Shown here: positions 1-7,177 of the stretch, piece by piece
Position numbering within the stretch: position 1 is the first letter of the stretch
Layout of the letters: each line of letters starts with the position of its first letter
Assembly: GCF_900115955.1 (NCBI RefSeq)
Contig: NZ_FOYL01000002.1
Location: forward strand, 868,001 to 932,000
DNA from: Lentzea waywayandensis
GTDB taxonomy: Bacteria > Actinomycetota > Actinomycetes > Mycobacteriales > Pseudonocardiaceae
Length of the DNA: 64,000 nucleotides
Reading direction: 5' to 3'
Notes under the pieces: generated by a model
The model's input: the letters and a program-made list of their open reading frames with translations, nothing else
Databases searched by the model: none
What the model was told of the DNA's origin: nothing
Made by a program: the position numbers and the translations under genes

Positions 1-316
1 CGAACACCGCGACGGCCCCGTCCAGCACGCGCAGGGACCGTTCGACCTCGTCGGCGAAGTCGACGTGCCCTGGCGTGTCGATGAGGTTGACGCGATGCCC
101 GTCCCACGTGCAGGTCACGGCCGCGGCGAAGATGGTGATGCCGCGATCGCGTTCCTGCGGGTCGAAGTCGGTGACGGTGGTGCCGTCGTGGACCTCGCCG
201 CGCTTGTAGGTGCTGCCGGTGGCGAACAGGACGCGTTCGGTGAGCGTGGTCTTGCCCGCGTCGACGTGGGCGAGGATGCCGAGGTTGCGGACAGCGTTCA
301 ACGTGATCGTGCGCAT
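1..316 (-). CDS. EF-G-like translation factor GTPase, N-terminal part (cut by window edge)
   Basis: Reading leftwards from ATG at 316, the first 105 residues are a translational GTPase G domain. A P-loop AHVDAGKTT lies at about residues 16-24, switch I with the RGIT motif around 61-64, and DTPGH (G3) around 82-86. The stretch [20 protein letters not shown] is typical of EF-G and its paralogues, and less like OtrA/TetM ribosomal-protection proteins, whose P-loop and switch regions are otherwise similar. By family it would promote GTP-dependent translocation or ribosome rescue in the cytoplasm. Only the start is in the window, so I cannot tell main EF-G from EF-G2 or a resistance-type paralogue; absence of rpsL/rpsG on this side argues against the str operon copy. 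The Shine-Dalgarno is weak (AAAGG about 9 nt before ATG), and a short leader ORF lies upstream. Confidence 0.85.
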   Translation of the reverse strand, partial: MRTITLNAVRNLGILAHVDAGKTTLTERVLFATGSTYKRGEVHDGTTVTDFDPQERDRGITIFAAAVTCTWDGHRVNLIDTPGHVDFADEVERSLRVLDGAVAVF

Positions 317-365
317 GGCTGTATGCCTTTGGTGTCAAGGACTTACGGGGTCAGCGCGATGACCC

Positions 366-390
366 GACGAACACCTGGAACGGGTTCGTC
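366..390 (-). promoter_or_regulatory. Hairpin overlapping the stop codon of the leader ORF
   Basis: A perfect 7-bp inverted repeat GACGAAC (366-372) / GTTCGTC (384-390) with an 11-nt loop lies between the leader ORF and the GTPase gene. Read in the minus direction, its 5' arm starts inside the leader stop codon (389-391). A ribosome finishing or stalling near the end of the leader would therefore cover this arm. This geometry fits translation-dependent attenuation; that role is an inference. Confidence 0.4.
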
Positions 391-484
391 AGACACTCCG
401 GTACCCGGCGCGCAGCGGGCAGCCGGGGTGCGGAGACACGAGGATCACGTCGAAACGGGACGGGAGCACGGCGGTAATGCGCAT
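389..484 (-). CDS. 31-residue leader peptide upstream of EF-G-like gene
   Basis: ATG at 484 reads 31 codons to TGA at 389-391. The peptide begins MRITAVLPSRFDV and ends GYRSV. It is preceded by a purine-rich Shine-Dalgarno (GAGAGGGGA, about 6 nt before the ATG), much better than the site of the GTPase gene 72 nt further on. I recognise no protein family. Position, size, strong ribosome binding and the hairpin starting in its stop codon suggest a regulatory leader peptide sensing ribosome state, as known for some ribosome-protection and rRNA-methylase genes. A possible -10 (TACACT, 533 to 528 on the minus strand) lies about 44 nt upstream of its start. It could also be a chance ORF. Confidence 0.45.
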   Translation of the reverse strand: MRITAVLPSRFDVILVSPHPGCPLRAGYRSV

Positions 485-634
485 GGCCGGTCCCCTCTCG
501 TCGTTCACTCGGTGATGATGATCGTGGAGTGTAGACAGAGCAGCACTCTCACGACACCGGTTTACTCACATCAACATCCGCTCAGAGCGGATTGTTCCCC
601 GGAACACCGCCGCAACGCCTGTCGTTCACCAACC

Positions 635-1225
635 ATGCGCCTCTGTTTGCTCGGCGACTCGATCGCCGCAGGAGTGGGCAGCACGCGCCGGGAGGACACG
701 CTCGGCCCGTTGCTCGCCGAACGCCTTCGGGCGAAGGGACATCAGGTCGATCTCAGCGTGCGGGCCTTCGCGGGCGCCCGCTCGGCCGACCTGCGCGCCC
801 AGGTTCGAGCGGCGGGCAAGGTCGACGTCGCCGTGGTGGTGATCGGCGCGAACGACCTGACCAGGTTCGTCCCGGCGCACGTCGGCGCGCAGCAGCTGCA
901 CGACGCCGTCGCGGACCTGCGGCGGGCGGGCGCCGCGGTCGTCGTCAGCACCGCACCCGACCTGAGCGTCGTCGCGCACGTGCCGCCGGCACTGCGCGAC
1001 GTCGTGTCGGCCGTGAGCCGCGACTACGCCCAGGTGCAGCAGCAGGCCGTCATCCGGGCAGGAGGCGTGGTCGCCCACGTCGAACGCGCGGTGACGCCGC
1101 AGTTCGCCGCCGATCCCTCGCTCTTCGCGGCGGATCGCTTCCACCCCTCGGCCGCCGGTTACCGCGCGATCGCCGCCGCCCTGGCGCCCGCGGTCGAGGC
1201 GGTCGCCGCGGAGCTGCACGCCTGA
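635..1225 (+). CDS. SGNH/GDSL-family hydrolase
   Basis: A 196-residue cytoplasmic SGNH esterase/lipase-like protein. Block I GDSIAAG with the nucleophile Ser lies at residues 7-13, block III GAND around 70-73 and block V DRFHP with the catalytic Asp/His near the C terminus. The fold and length match single-domain lysophospholipase/acyl-esterase (TAP-like) members. I start at ATG 635 because GDS then falls at the expected distance from the N terminus; longer in-frame extensions upstream lack family similarity. There is no clear Shine-Dalgarno and no signal peptide. The xyl promoter lies immediately after its stop, so it is a separate unit. The substrate cannot be predicted. Confidence 0.85.
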   Translation: MRLCLLGDSIAAGVGSTRREDTLGPLLAERLRAKGHQVDLSVRAFAGARSADLRAQVRAAGKVDVAVVVIGANDLTRFVPAHVGAQQLHDAVADLRRAGAAVVVSTAPDLSVVAHVPPALRDVVSAVSRDYAQVQQQAVIRAGGVVAHVERAVTPQFAADPSLFAADRFHPSAAGYRAIAAALAPAVEAVAAELHA

Positions 1226-1229
1226 GCGA

Positions 1230-1258
1230 TTGCGATCAAGGCCCGTGCGTCGTACTGT
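1230..1258 (+). promoter_or_regulatory. Promoter of xylAB
   Basis: TTGCGA (1230-1235), 17 nt spacer, TACTGT (1253-1258): a sigma70/HrdB-type promoter. The predicted start at about 1265 is 32 nt before the xylA start codon. Confidence 0.6.
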
Positions 1259-1267
1259 CCGCACTAA

Positions 1268-1282
1268 GTTCAAGCATTGAAC
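1268..1282 (+). promoter_or_regulatory. Operator in front of xylA (probable XylR/ROK site)
   Basis: Perfect inverted repeat GTTCAA-GCA-TTGAAC placed at about +4 to +18 relative to the predicted transcription start of xylAB. A repressor bound here would block transcription. The ROK-family gene just downstream (3891-5030) is the obvious candidate, because ROK repressors of xylose genes are commonly encoded next to xylAB. The pairing is inferred from context. Confidence 0.6.
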
Positions 1283-1296
1283 GAATGAGGTGGATG

Positions 1297-2445
1297 ATGA
1301 GCGCGCCCACTCCGGCGGACAAGTTCTCCTTCGGTCTGTGGACCGTGGGCTGGCAGGGTCGTGACCCGTTCGGCGAGGCCACGCGGCCCGAGCTCGACGT
1401 GGTCGAGGCGGTGCACCGGCTCGCCGAACTCGGCGCGTACGGGCTGACGTTCCACGACGACGACCTGTTCGGCTTCGAGGCGACGCACCGCGACCAGCAG
1501 ATCAGCCGGTTGCAGGGAGCGCTGGCCGAAACCGGGCTCGTCATCCCGATGGTGACGACGAACCTGTTCAGCCACCCCGTGTTCAAGGACGGCGGCTTCA
1601 CCAGCAACGACCGCGGCGTGCGGCGGTTCGCGCTGCAGAAGGTGCTGCGCAACGTCGAACTGGCGGCGGAGCTCGGCGCGAAGACGTTCGTGCTGTGGGG
1701 CGGGCGCGAGGGCTCCGAGTACGACGTGGCCAAGGACGTGCGGGCGGCGCTCGACCGGTACCGCGAGTCCATGAACCTGCTGACGCAGTTCGTCACCGAC
1801 CGGGGTTACGACCTCCGGTTCGCGATCGAGCCGAAGCCGAACGAGCCGCGCGGCGACATCCTGCTGCCGACGGTCGGGCACGCGCTCGCGTTCATCACCT
1901 CGCTCGACAAGCCGGAACTGGTCGGCGTGAACCCCGAGGTCGGGCACGAGCAGATGGCCGGGCTCAACTTCGTGCACGGCATCGCGCAGGCGTTGTGGCA
2001 CGGCAAGCTGTTCCACATCGACCTCAACGGGCAGCGCAGCATCAAGTACGACCAGGACCTGGTGTTCGGGCACGGCGACCTGATGAACGCGTTCGCGCTG
2101 GTGGACCTGCTGGAGACGGCCGGCTACGAGGGTCCGCGCCACTTCGACTACAAGCCGTCGCGGACCGAGGACATCAAGGGCGTCTGGGACTCGGCCAAGG
2201 CGAACATGGACACCTACCTGCTGCTTCGGGACCGCGCTCAAGCCTTCCGCGCCGACCCCGAGGTGCAGGAGGCACTCGAGACGGCGGGCGTCGCCGAGCT
2301 GTCGCAGCCCACTCTGAACGCCGGCGAGTCCTACGATGACCTGATCAAGGACACCGGTTTCGACCCCGACCAGGCGGGCGAACGGGGCTACGGCTTCGTA
2401 CGGCTCAACCAGCTCGCCCTCGAGCACCTCACGGGAGCACGCTGA
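1297..2445 (+). CDS. xylA: Xylose isomerase
   Basis: 382 residues, the usual length of actinomycete class I xylose isomerases. It interconverts D-xylose and D-xylulose (also glucose/fructose) in the cytoplasm with two divalent metal ions. Recognisable signatures are [11 protein letters not shown] near the N terminus, FHDDDLF with the catalytic His/Asp pair, [17 protein letters not shown] (metal ligand Glu), NPEVGHEQM and FHIDLNGQ. Two adjacent ATGs exist (1294, 1297); I prefer 1297 because GAGG at 1287-1290 is then 6 nt away. xylB begins 1 nt after the stop, so the two form an operon. The promoter at 1230-1258 and the palindrome at 1268-1282 imply substrate-controlled repression. Confidence 0.97.
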   Translation: MSAPTPADKFSFGLWTVGWQGRDPFGEATRPELDVVEAVHRLAELGAYGLTFHDDDLFGFEATHRDQQISRLQGALAETGLVIPMVTTNLFSHPVFKDGGFTSNDRGVRRFALQKVLRNVELAAELGAKTFVLWGGREGSEYDVAKDVRAALDRYRESMNLLTQFVTDRGYDLRFAIEPKPNEPRGDILLPTVGHALAFITSLDKPELVGVNPEVGHEQMAGLNFVHGIAQALWHGKLFHIDLNGQRSIKYDQDLVFGHGDLMNAFALVDLLETAGYEGPRHFDYKPSRTEDIKGVWDSAKANMDTYLLLRDRAQAFRADPEVQEALETAGVAELSQPTLNAGESYDDLIKDTGFDPDQAGERGYGFVRLNQLALEHLTGAR

Positions 2446-2446
2446 C

Positions 2447-3829
2447 ATGACGCTCGTCGCCGGCATCGACTCGTCCACGCAGTCGTGCAAGGTCGTGGTT
2501 CGCGACGCGGAGACCGGCGGGCTCGTCCGGGAGGGCCGCGCGGCTCACCCGGACGGCACGGAGGTCCACCCCTCGCACTGGTGGTCGGCGCTGCGGTCCG
2601 CGCTGACCGACGCCGGTGGGCTGGACGACGTGTCGGCGGTGAGCGTCGCGGGTCAGCAGCACGGCATGGTCTGCCTCGACGAGGACGGCGAGGTCGTGCG
2701 CGAGGCGCTGCTGTGGAACGACACCCGTTCCGCGGCGGCCGCCGCGTCGCTGACCGACGAGCTGGGTGCGGCGGAGTGGGCGGCGCGGATCGGCCTCGTG
2801 CCGGTCGCGTCGTTCACGATCACGAAGCTGCGCTGGCTCGCCCAGCACGAACCGGCCAACGCCAAGCGCACCGCCGCCGTCTGCCTGCCGCACGACTGGC
2901 TGACGTGGCGGCTGCGCGGCACCGGCGACCTGGCCGACCTGGTGACCGACCGCTCGGACGCGTCCGGCACCGGCTACTTCGACTCGGTGACGAACGCCTA
3001 CGTGCCGGAGCTGGTCTCGCTGGCGCTGGGGCGCTCCGACGTGGTGCTCCCCCGAGTCCTGGGGCCCGCGGAGTTCGTGGACGGCCCGGTCCGGCTCGGT
3101 GCGGGCGCCGGTGACAACGCGGCGGCCATGCTCGGGGTGGGCGGTGGCTCGGACGTCGTGGTGTCGCTCGGGACGTCCGGGGTCGTGACCGCCACGAGCG
3201 ACGTCCGGGCGCAGGACCCGTCCGGGATCGTGGCGGGGTTCGCCGACGCCACGGGCCGTTACCTGCCCCTGGCCTGCACGTTGAACGCCGCCCGCGTGCT
3301 GGACGCGACCGCCCGGATGCTGGGCGTCGACCTCACGAAGCTCAGTGAGCTCGCCCTGTCCGCCAAGCCGGGTGCGGAAGGCGTCGTGATGGTGCCTTAC
3401 CTGGAAGGCGAACGGACGCCGAACCTGCCGGACGCGACGGGCGCGTTGCACGGTCTGACGCTCACCAACGCCACGCCCGCGAACATCGCGCGTGCGGCGG
3501 TGGAAGGCATGCTGTGCGGTCTCGCCGTGGGCCTCGACGCGCTCGCTGAGCAAGGTGCGGACGTCACGGGCGTACGGCTCGTGGGCGGCGCGGCAGCCTC
3601 ACGCGCGGTGCGTGAGATCGCGCCAACGGTGTTCGGTGTGCCGGTGACGGTGCCCGCGCCGGGTGAGTACGTGGCCGACGGTGCGGCCCGGCAGGCCGCG
3701 TGGACGCTCGCGGGTGGCGACACGCCACCGGAATGGGCGGGCGCGGACAGCACCCGGTACGAGGCGGCGGCCGTGCCTCAGATCCGCGCGCGGTACGGCG
3801 ATGCCGCGCGGAAGTACCTGAACCGATGA
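2447..3829 (+). CDS. xylB: Xylulokinase
   Basis: A 460-residue FGGY-family kinase that phosphorylates D-xylulose to xylulose 5-phosphate with ATP, feeding the pentose phosphate pathway. The N-terminal sugar-kinase motif [10 protein letters not shown] is at residues 6-15; [10 protein letters not shown] around 65-74 and WNDTRS around 90 are the substrate-binding segments, and SLGTSG in the second domain is the phosphate-binding loop. Its ATG lies 1 nt after the xylA stop, so translation is probably coupled. A hairpin follows 3 nt after the stop. FGGY kinases differ in specificity, but adjacency to xylA makes xylulose the clear choice. Confidence 0.95.
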   Translation: MTLVAGIDSSTQSCKVVVRDAETGGLVREGRAAHPDGTEVHPSHWWSALRSALTDAGGLDDVSAVSVAGQQHGMVCLDEDGEVVREALLWNDTRSAAAAASLTDELGAAEWAARIGLVPVASFTITKLRWLAQHEPANAKRTAAVCLPHDWLTWRLRGTGDLADLVTDRSDASGTGYFDSVTNAYVPELVSLALGRSDVVLPRVLGPAEFVDGPVRLGAGAGDNAAAMLGVGGGSDVVVSLGTSGVVTATSDVRAQDPSGIVAGFADATGRYLPLACTLNAARVLDATARMLGVDLTKLSELALSAKPGAEGVVMVPYLEGERTPNLPDATGALHGLTLTNATPANIARAAVEGMLCGLAVGLDALAEQGADVTGVRLVGGAAASRAVREIAPTVFGVPVTVPAPGEYVADGAARQAAWTLAGGDTPPEWAGADSTRYEAAAVPQIRARYGDAARKYLNR

Positions 3830-3831
3830 CC

Positions 3832-3868
3832 GTCCGGAGGCCGGGAGTCCGCGTGCGGGCTTCCGGAC
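3832..3868 (+). terminator. Hairpin terminator after xylB
   Basis: Inverted repeat GTCCGGAGGCC (3832-3842) / GGCTTCCGGAC (3858-3868): an 11-bp stem with one G-U pair and a 15-nt loop, 3 nt after xylB. There is no U run, as usual for GC-rich actinomycete terminators. Confidence 0.5.
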
Positions 3869-3890
3869 CCGCGCCGCGATACTGGCCCCG

Positions 3891-5030
3891 ATGACCACCG
3901 TCGACCACCTGCGCCAGGTCCGCCTCGGCAACCTGCGGACGGTGCTGCTCGCGCTCGTCGACCGCCCCGGCTCGCGGGCCGACCTCGCGGCGCGCACCGG
4001 CCTCACCAAGGCGACTCTGTCCAATCTCACCGAACCGTTGCTGGCCAACGGGATCCTGGTCGAGGAACCGGCCACGCTGGCCGGCATGGGCAGGCCGTCC
4101 AAGCCGTTGCGCTTCCACCCGGACGGCCCGGTGGCGGTGGGCGCGGAGATCAACGTCAGCCACCTCGCCGTCGAGACCATCGGACTCGACGGCGAGACGC
4201 TCGAACGCCGTCTCGTGCCCGCCGACATGCGCAGGGCCACGGCGGACGAGGTGCTCGACCGGGTCGCCGAGCTGATCCGCGAGGTCAGCGGGCCGCGCCC
4301 GCTCCTCGGCGCGGGCCTCGCGATACCGGGTGTCGTGCACGACGGCGTCGTCATCCGGACCCCCAACCTGCCGAACCTCGTCGGCGTGCGGCTGGCCGAG
4401 GGGCTGAGCCGGCGAACGGACCTCGACGTCCTGCTCGACAACGAGGCGAACCTCGCCGCGCTCGCCCACCTGTGGCCGCGGCACCTCGCGGGCGAGGACT
4501 TCGTGCACGTGACCGCGGACGTCGGCATCGGTGCCGGTGTCGTGCTGAACGGCGAGGTCTACCGCGGGGTCAGCGGGTTCGCGGGCGAGCTCGGGCACGT
4601 CGTGATCGAGCGCAACGGCGTCCTCTGCACGTGCGGCAGCCGCGGTTGCGTGGAGCGGTACGCGGGACTCGACGTCATCCTGCGCGAGGCTGGACGGCGA
4701 CGGCTCGACTCGCTGTGCAAGGCACTCGACGCGGGCGACCCCAAGGCGCTGGAGGCCGTGCGGAACGCCGGCGAGGCGCTCGGGGTCGGGCTCGGGACCC
4801 TGATGAACCTCTTCGACGTCCCGACGGTCGTGCTCGGCGGCAGCTATGCCGTGCTGTACGACCATCTGCACGAGGCCGTGCAGTCCGAGATGGACCGCAG
4901 GGTGCTCGCGGGCGGCGAACGGCACACCAGGCTGCTCGCCTCACCCCTCGGCGAGTTCGCGGTCGTGCGGGGCGCGGCGGGACTGGTCACGAGGCGCGCG
5001 GTGCAGCAGCCCGAGCGGCTTTTCGTGTAG
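3891..5030 (+). CDS. xylR: ROK-family transcriptional repressor, probable XylR
   Basis: 379 residues with the standard ROK layout: an N-terminal winged helix-turn-helix (about 15-75, with TGLTKATLSNLTEPLL as the recognition region), then a sugar-kinase-like fold. The ROK zinc motif CTCGSRGCVERYAG is intact. A glucokinase-like segment (AIPGVVHDG, LDNEANLAALAH) forms the sugar pocket. It should bind DNA in the absence of xylose and release it on sugar binding; the target is probably the palindrome at 1268-1282. It begins 61 nt after xylB behind a hairpin, so it may have its own promoter. Its 3' end overlaps the convergent small gene 4987-5301 by 44 nt. Confidence 0.88.
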   Translation: MTTVDHLRQVRLGNLRTVLLALVDRPGSRADLAARTGLTKATLSNLTEPLLANGILVEEPATLAGMGRPSKPLRFHPDGPVAVGAEINVSHLAVETIGLDGETLERRLVPADMRRATADEVLDRVAELIREVSGPRPLLGAGLAIPGVVHDGVVIRTPNLPNLVGVRLAEGLSRRTDLDVLLDNEANLAALAHLWPRHLAGEDFVHVTADVGIGAGVVLNGEVYRGVSGFAGELGHVVIERNGVLCTCGSRGCVERYAGLDVILREAGRRRLDSLCKALDAGDPKALEAVRNAGEALGVGLGTLMNLFDVPTVVLGGSYAVLYDHLHEAVQSEMDRRVLAGGERHTRLLASPLGEFAVVRGAAGLVTRRAVQQPERLFV

Positions 5031-5301
5031 CCAGCCCACCGAGCACGGCGGCGGCGAGGCCCACCACCAGCGACACGTAGCCGCCGACGATTCCGTAGCC
5101 GGTGCCGGGGCCACCTTTCGCCATCAGCACCACCGCGACGCCGAGCACCACTCCGACCCCACCGGCGATCACGGCGACAAGCCCGCTCCGGCCTCGTCTC
5201 AGGGCCAGCACGCCCATCACCACACCGAAAACGCCGGCACCGGCGCCGATCAGCGACCACATGCGTCCGGCGGTCATCTCGTAAGCAGCTGAGAGCAACA
5301 T
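4987..5301 (-). CDS. Small integral membrane protein (DUF6223-like)
   Basis: 104 residues with three hydrophobic segments (about 12-34, 41-62, 70-92) separated by short basic turns and a basic, Ala-rich tail; MTAGRMWSLIGAGAGVFGVV near the N terminus resembles the actinobacterial DUF6223 family as I remember it. No enzymatic motif is visible, so it is a membrane protein of unknown role. ATG 5301 is the only start that keeps the N-terminal amphipathic piece. It converges on and overlaps the ROK gene by 44 nt and is divergent from the histidine kinase at 5433; the 131-nt gap holds an 11-bp palindrome (5353-5378) that might control both. Confidence 0.7.
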   Translation of the reverse strand: MLLSAAYEMTAGRMWSLIGAGAGVFGVVMGVLALRRGRSGLVAVIAGGVGVVLGVAVVLMAKGGPGTGYGIVGGYVSLVVGLAAAVLGGLATRKAARAAAPRAS

Positions 5302-5352
5302 GGCCCCAGCCTGTCCCGCGAACCGCGCACGGTCGTCGTGCGAGCGCAGACA

Positions 5353-5378
5353 GCGACTACCGCGGGCGCGGTAGTCGC
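5353..5378. promoter_or_regulatory. 11-bp palindrome in divergent promoter region
   Basis: Perfect inverted repeat GCGACTACCGC (5353-5363) / GCGGTAGTCGC (5368-5378) with a GGGC centre, between the divergent small membrane gene and the two-component system. It could be an operator, for example for autoregulation by the NarL-type regulator at 6512, or an RNA hairpin. I infer an operator because it lies 55-80 nt upstream of the kinase start and between divergent genes. Confidence 0.45.
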
Positions 5379-5432
5379 GAAGTCATCCCAGCGCAGGATC
5401 TACCAGCCCGAACACCGGATTAGGGTGCACCC

Positions 5433-6515
5433 ATGAGCAGGCGCTGGCTGGACTGGGCGATCGCCGCCGGGGTCGCCGCGAGCCTGGTGGTGGCCGGGCA
5501 CCCCGCCACCGGACTGGGCTACGCGTTGCTGGCCGCGAGCGGGCTGGCGCTCGTGGCACGCCGGACGGCCCCGATCGCGGTGCTCGCCGCGACCGGGCTC
5601 CTCGCGCTGGGCTACCAGGCGACCGGCGCCGACGTGCCGGTGATCGCGTTCCTGTTCGCCGTGTACTCGACGATGCGGGCGGGCCATCGGGTCGTCACGC
5701 TCGCCGGTTCCGTGCTGATGCTCGCCACCCTCCCCCTCGCGGCGCTCCTGTCGCCCCGCGACCTCACGACGTACGAGGCGTTCGGCCAGACCAGGGACGT
5801 CCTGCAGATCGCGTGGCTGATCGCCGCCGCGGCCGCCGGTGAAGCGCTCAGACAGGCCGAGCGCAGAGCCGACGAGGCCGAGCGCACCCGCGAGGAGACG
5901 GCGCGCAGGCGGGCCGGCGAGGAACGCCTGCACATCGCCCGCGAGCTGCACGACTCCCTCACCCACCAGATCTCCGTGATCAAGCTCCAGGCCGAGGTCG
6001 CCGTCCACCTCGCCCAGAAACGCGGCGAGGACGTGCCGGAGCCGCTCCTGGTGATCCGCGACGCCGGCCGGGAGGCCGCCAGGGAACTGCGGGCCACGCT
6101 GGAAGCGCTCAGAGACGACGACAAGAATCCGCCGCACGGCATGGACGACGTCCCTGGGCTCGTCGAACGTGCGAGGTCGAACGGCCTGGACGCCCGGCTC
6201 ACGATCGAGGGCCGCCACTGCGACGTCCCCGCCGCGGTCGACCGGACGGCGTACCGGATCGTGCAGGAGTCGCTCACGAACATCTCCCGCCACGCCGTCG
6301 CGGCGACCGCGCGGATCCACATCGACTACCGGCCGGACGCGGTGATCATCAAGGTGGACGACGACGGCACGGCGACACCGAAGAACCCGGAACCGGGCGT
6401 CGGGCTGCTCGGCATGCGCGAACGGGTCACGGCGCTCGGCGGCCACCTCCGCGCGGCGCCACGAAGCGAAGGCGGATTCAGCGTGCAGGCCGAACTCCCC
6501 GTGGTACAGCCATGA
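5433..6515 (+). CDS. NarL-type sensor histidine kinase
   Basis: 360 residues. The first 150 or so are hydrophobic and form four to five membrane segments without a large extracellular sensor. A short coiled linker (about 143-168, rich in Glu/Arg/Ala) leads to the HisKA_3 dimerisation domain with ARELHDSLTHQIS carrying the phospho-accepting His, and a HATPase_c domain (N-box ESLTNISRHA, G-box GVGLLGMRERV) follows. The signal is unknown; this compact type often senses membrane or envelope state. ATG 5433 lies 6 nt after a TAGGGT -10-like box (5421-5426), so the mRNA may be leaderless. It overlaps the next gene by 4 nt (ATGA), so kinase and regulator are translated together. Confidence 0.92.
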   Translation: MSRRWLDWAIAAGVAASLVVAGHPATGLGYALLAASGLALVARRTAPIAVLAATGLLALGYQATGADVPVIAFLFAVYSTMRAGHRVVTLAGSVLMLATLPLAALLSPRDLTTYEAFGQTRDVLQIAWLIAAAAAGEALRQAERRADEAERTREETARRRAGEERLHIARELHDSLTHQISVIKLQAEVAVHLAQKRGEDVPEPLLVIRDAGREAARELRATLEALRDDDKNPPHGMDDVPGLVERARSNGLDARLTIEGRHCDVPAAVDRTAYRIVQESLTNISRHAVAATARIHIDYRPDAVIIKVDDDGTATPKNPEPGVGLLGMRERVTALGGHLRAAPRSEGGFSVQAELPVVQP

Positions 6516-7177
6516 TCCGCGTCCTGCTGGTGGACGACCAGCCGCTGATCCGCAGCGGTTTCCGCGCGTTGCTGGACGCCGAGGACGACATCGAGGTGGT
6601 CGCCGAGGCCGCGAACGGCGCGGAAGGGCTGGACCAGGCCCGCGCACACCTCCCGGACATCGCCCTGATCGACGTCCAGATGCCCGGGATGGACGGCATC
6701 GAGGCGACCAGGCAGATCGCCGCCGATCCGGCCCTGGCCGGCACGCACGTCGTGATCCTCACCAACTACGGCCTGGACGAGTACGTCTTCCACGCCCTGA
6801 AGGCGGGTGCGGCCGGGTTCCTCGTCAAGGACGTCCAGCCAGAGGACTTCCTGCACGCCGTCCGGGTCGCGGCCCGCGGTGACGCGCTGCTCGCCCCGTC
6901 GATCACCCGCCGGCTGATCGACAGGTACGTGAGCCAGCCGCCACAACGCAACCAGAGCCTCGCCCACCTCACCAACCGCGAACGAGAGGCCGTCACGCTG
7001 GTCGCGCGTGGCCTCTCGAACGACGAGATCGCGGCCGGCATGGTGATCAGCCCGCTCACCGCGAAGACCCACGTCAACCGGGCGATGATGAAGCTGCACG
7101 CCCGCGACCGGGCCCAGCTCGTGGTGTTCGCCTACGAGTCGGGCCTGGTCGTCCCGCAGACCTCGGAGCGCGGATAG
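6512..7177 (+). CDS. NarL/FixJ-family response regulator
   Basis: 221 residues: receiver domain (1-120) with acidic residues in VDDQP, the phospho-acceptor Asp in LIDVQMPGMDG and the conserved Lys in FLVKDVQ; then a LuxR-type helix-turn-helix (about 150-215, LTNREREAVTLVARGLSNDE through AKTHVNRAMMKL). It partners the kinase at 5433, whose stop codon it overlaps. The DNA target is unknown. Its last 46 nt overlap the convergent WD40 gene on the minus strand, so the two messages could form antisense ends. Confidence 0.93.
   Translation: MIRVLLVDDQPLIRSGFRALLDAEDDIEVVAEAANGAEGLDQARAHLPDIALIDVQMPGMDGIEATRQIAADPALAGTHVVILTNYGLDEYVFHALKAGAAGFLVKDVQPEDFLHAVRVAARGDALLAPSITRRLIDRYVSQPPQRNQSLAHLTNREREAVTLVARGLSNDEIAAGMVISPLTAKTHVNRAMMKLHARDRAQLVVFAYESGLVVPQTSERG

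Noticed and set aside
592..1293. N-terminal extension of xylA
   Set aside because: The open frame upstream is a GC-rich shadow of the SGNH hydrolase gene. The promoter and operator at 1230-1282 exclude translation of it with xylA.
2429..3553. Long open frame antisense to xylB, and similar long minus or plus frames opposite most genes
   Set aside because: Low-complexity Arg/Ala/Gly-rich translations without motifs or ribosome binding sites, mirroring strong genes: typical of very GC-rich DNA.
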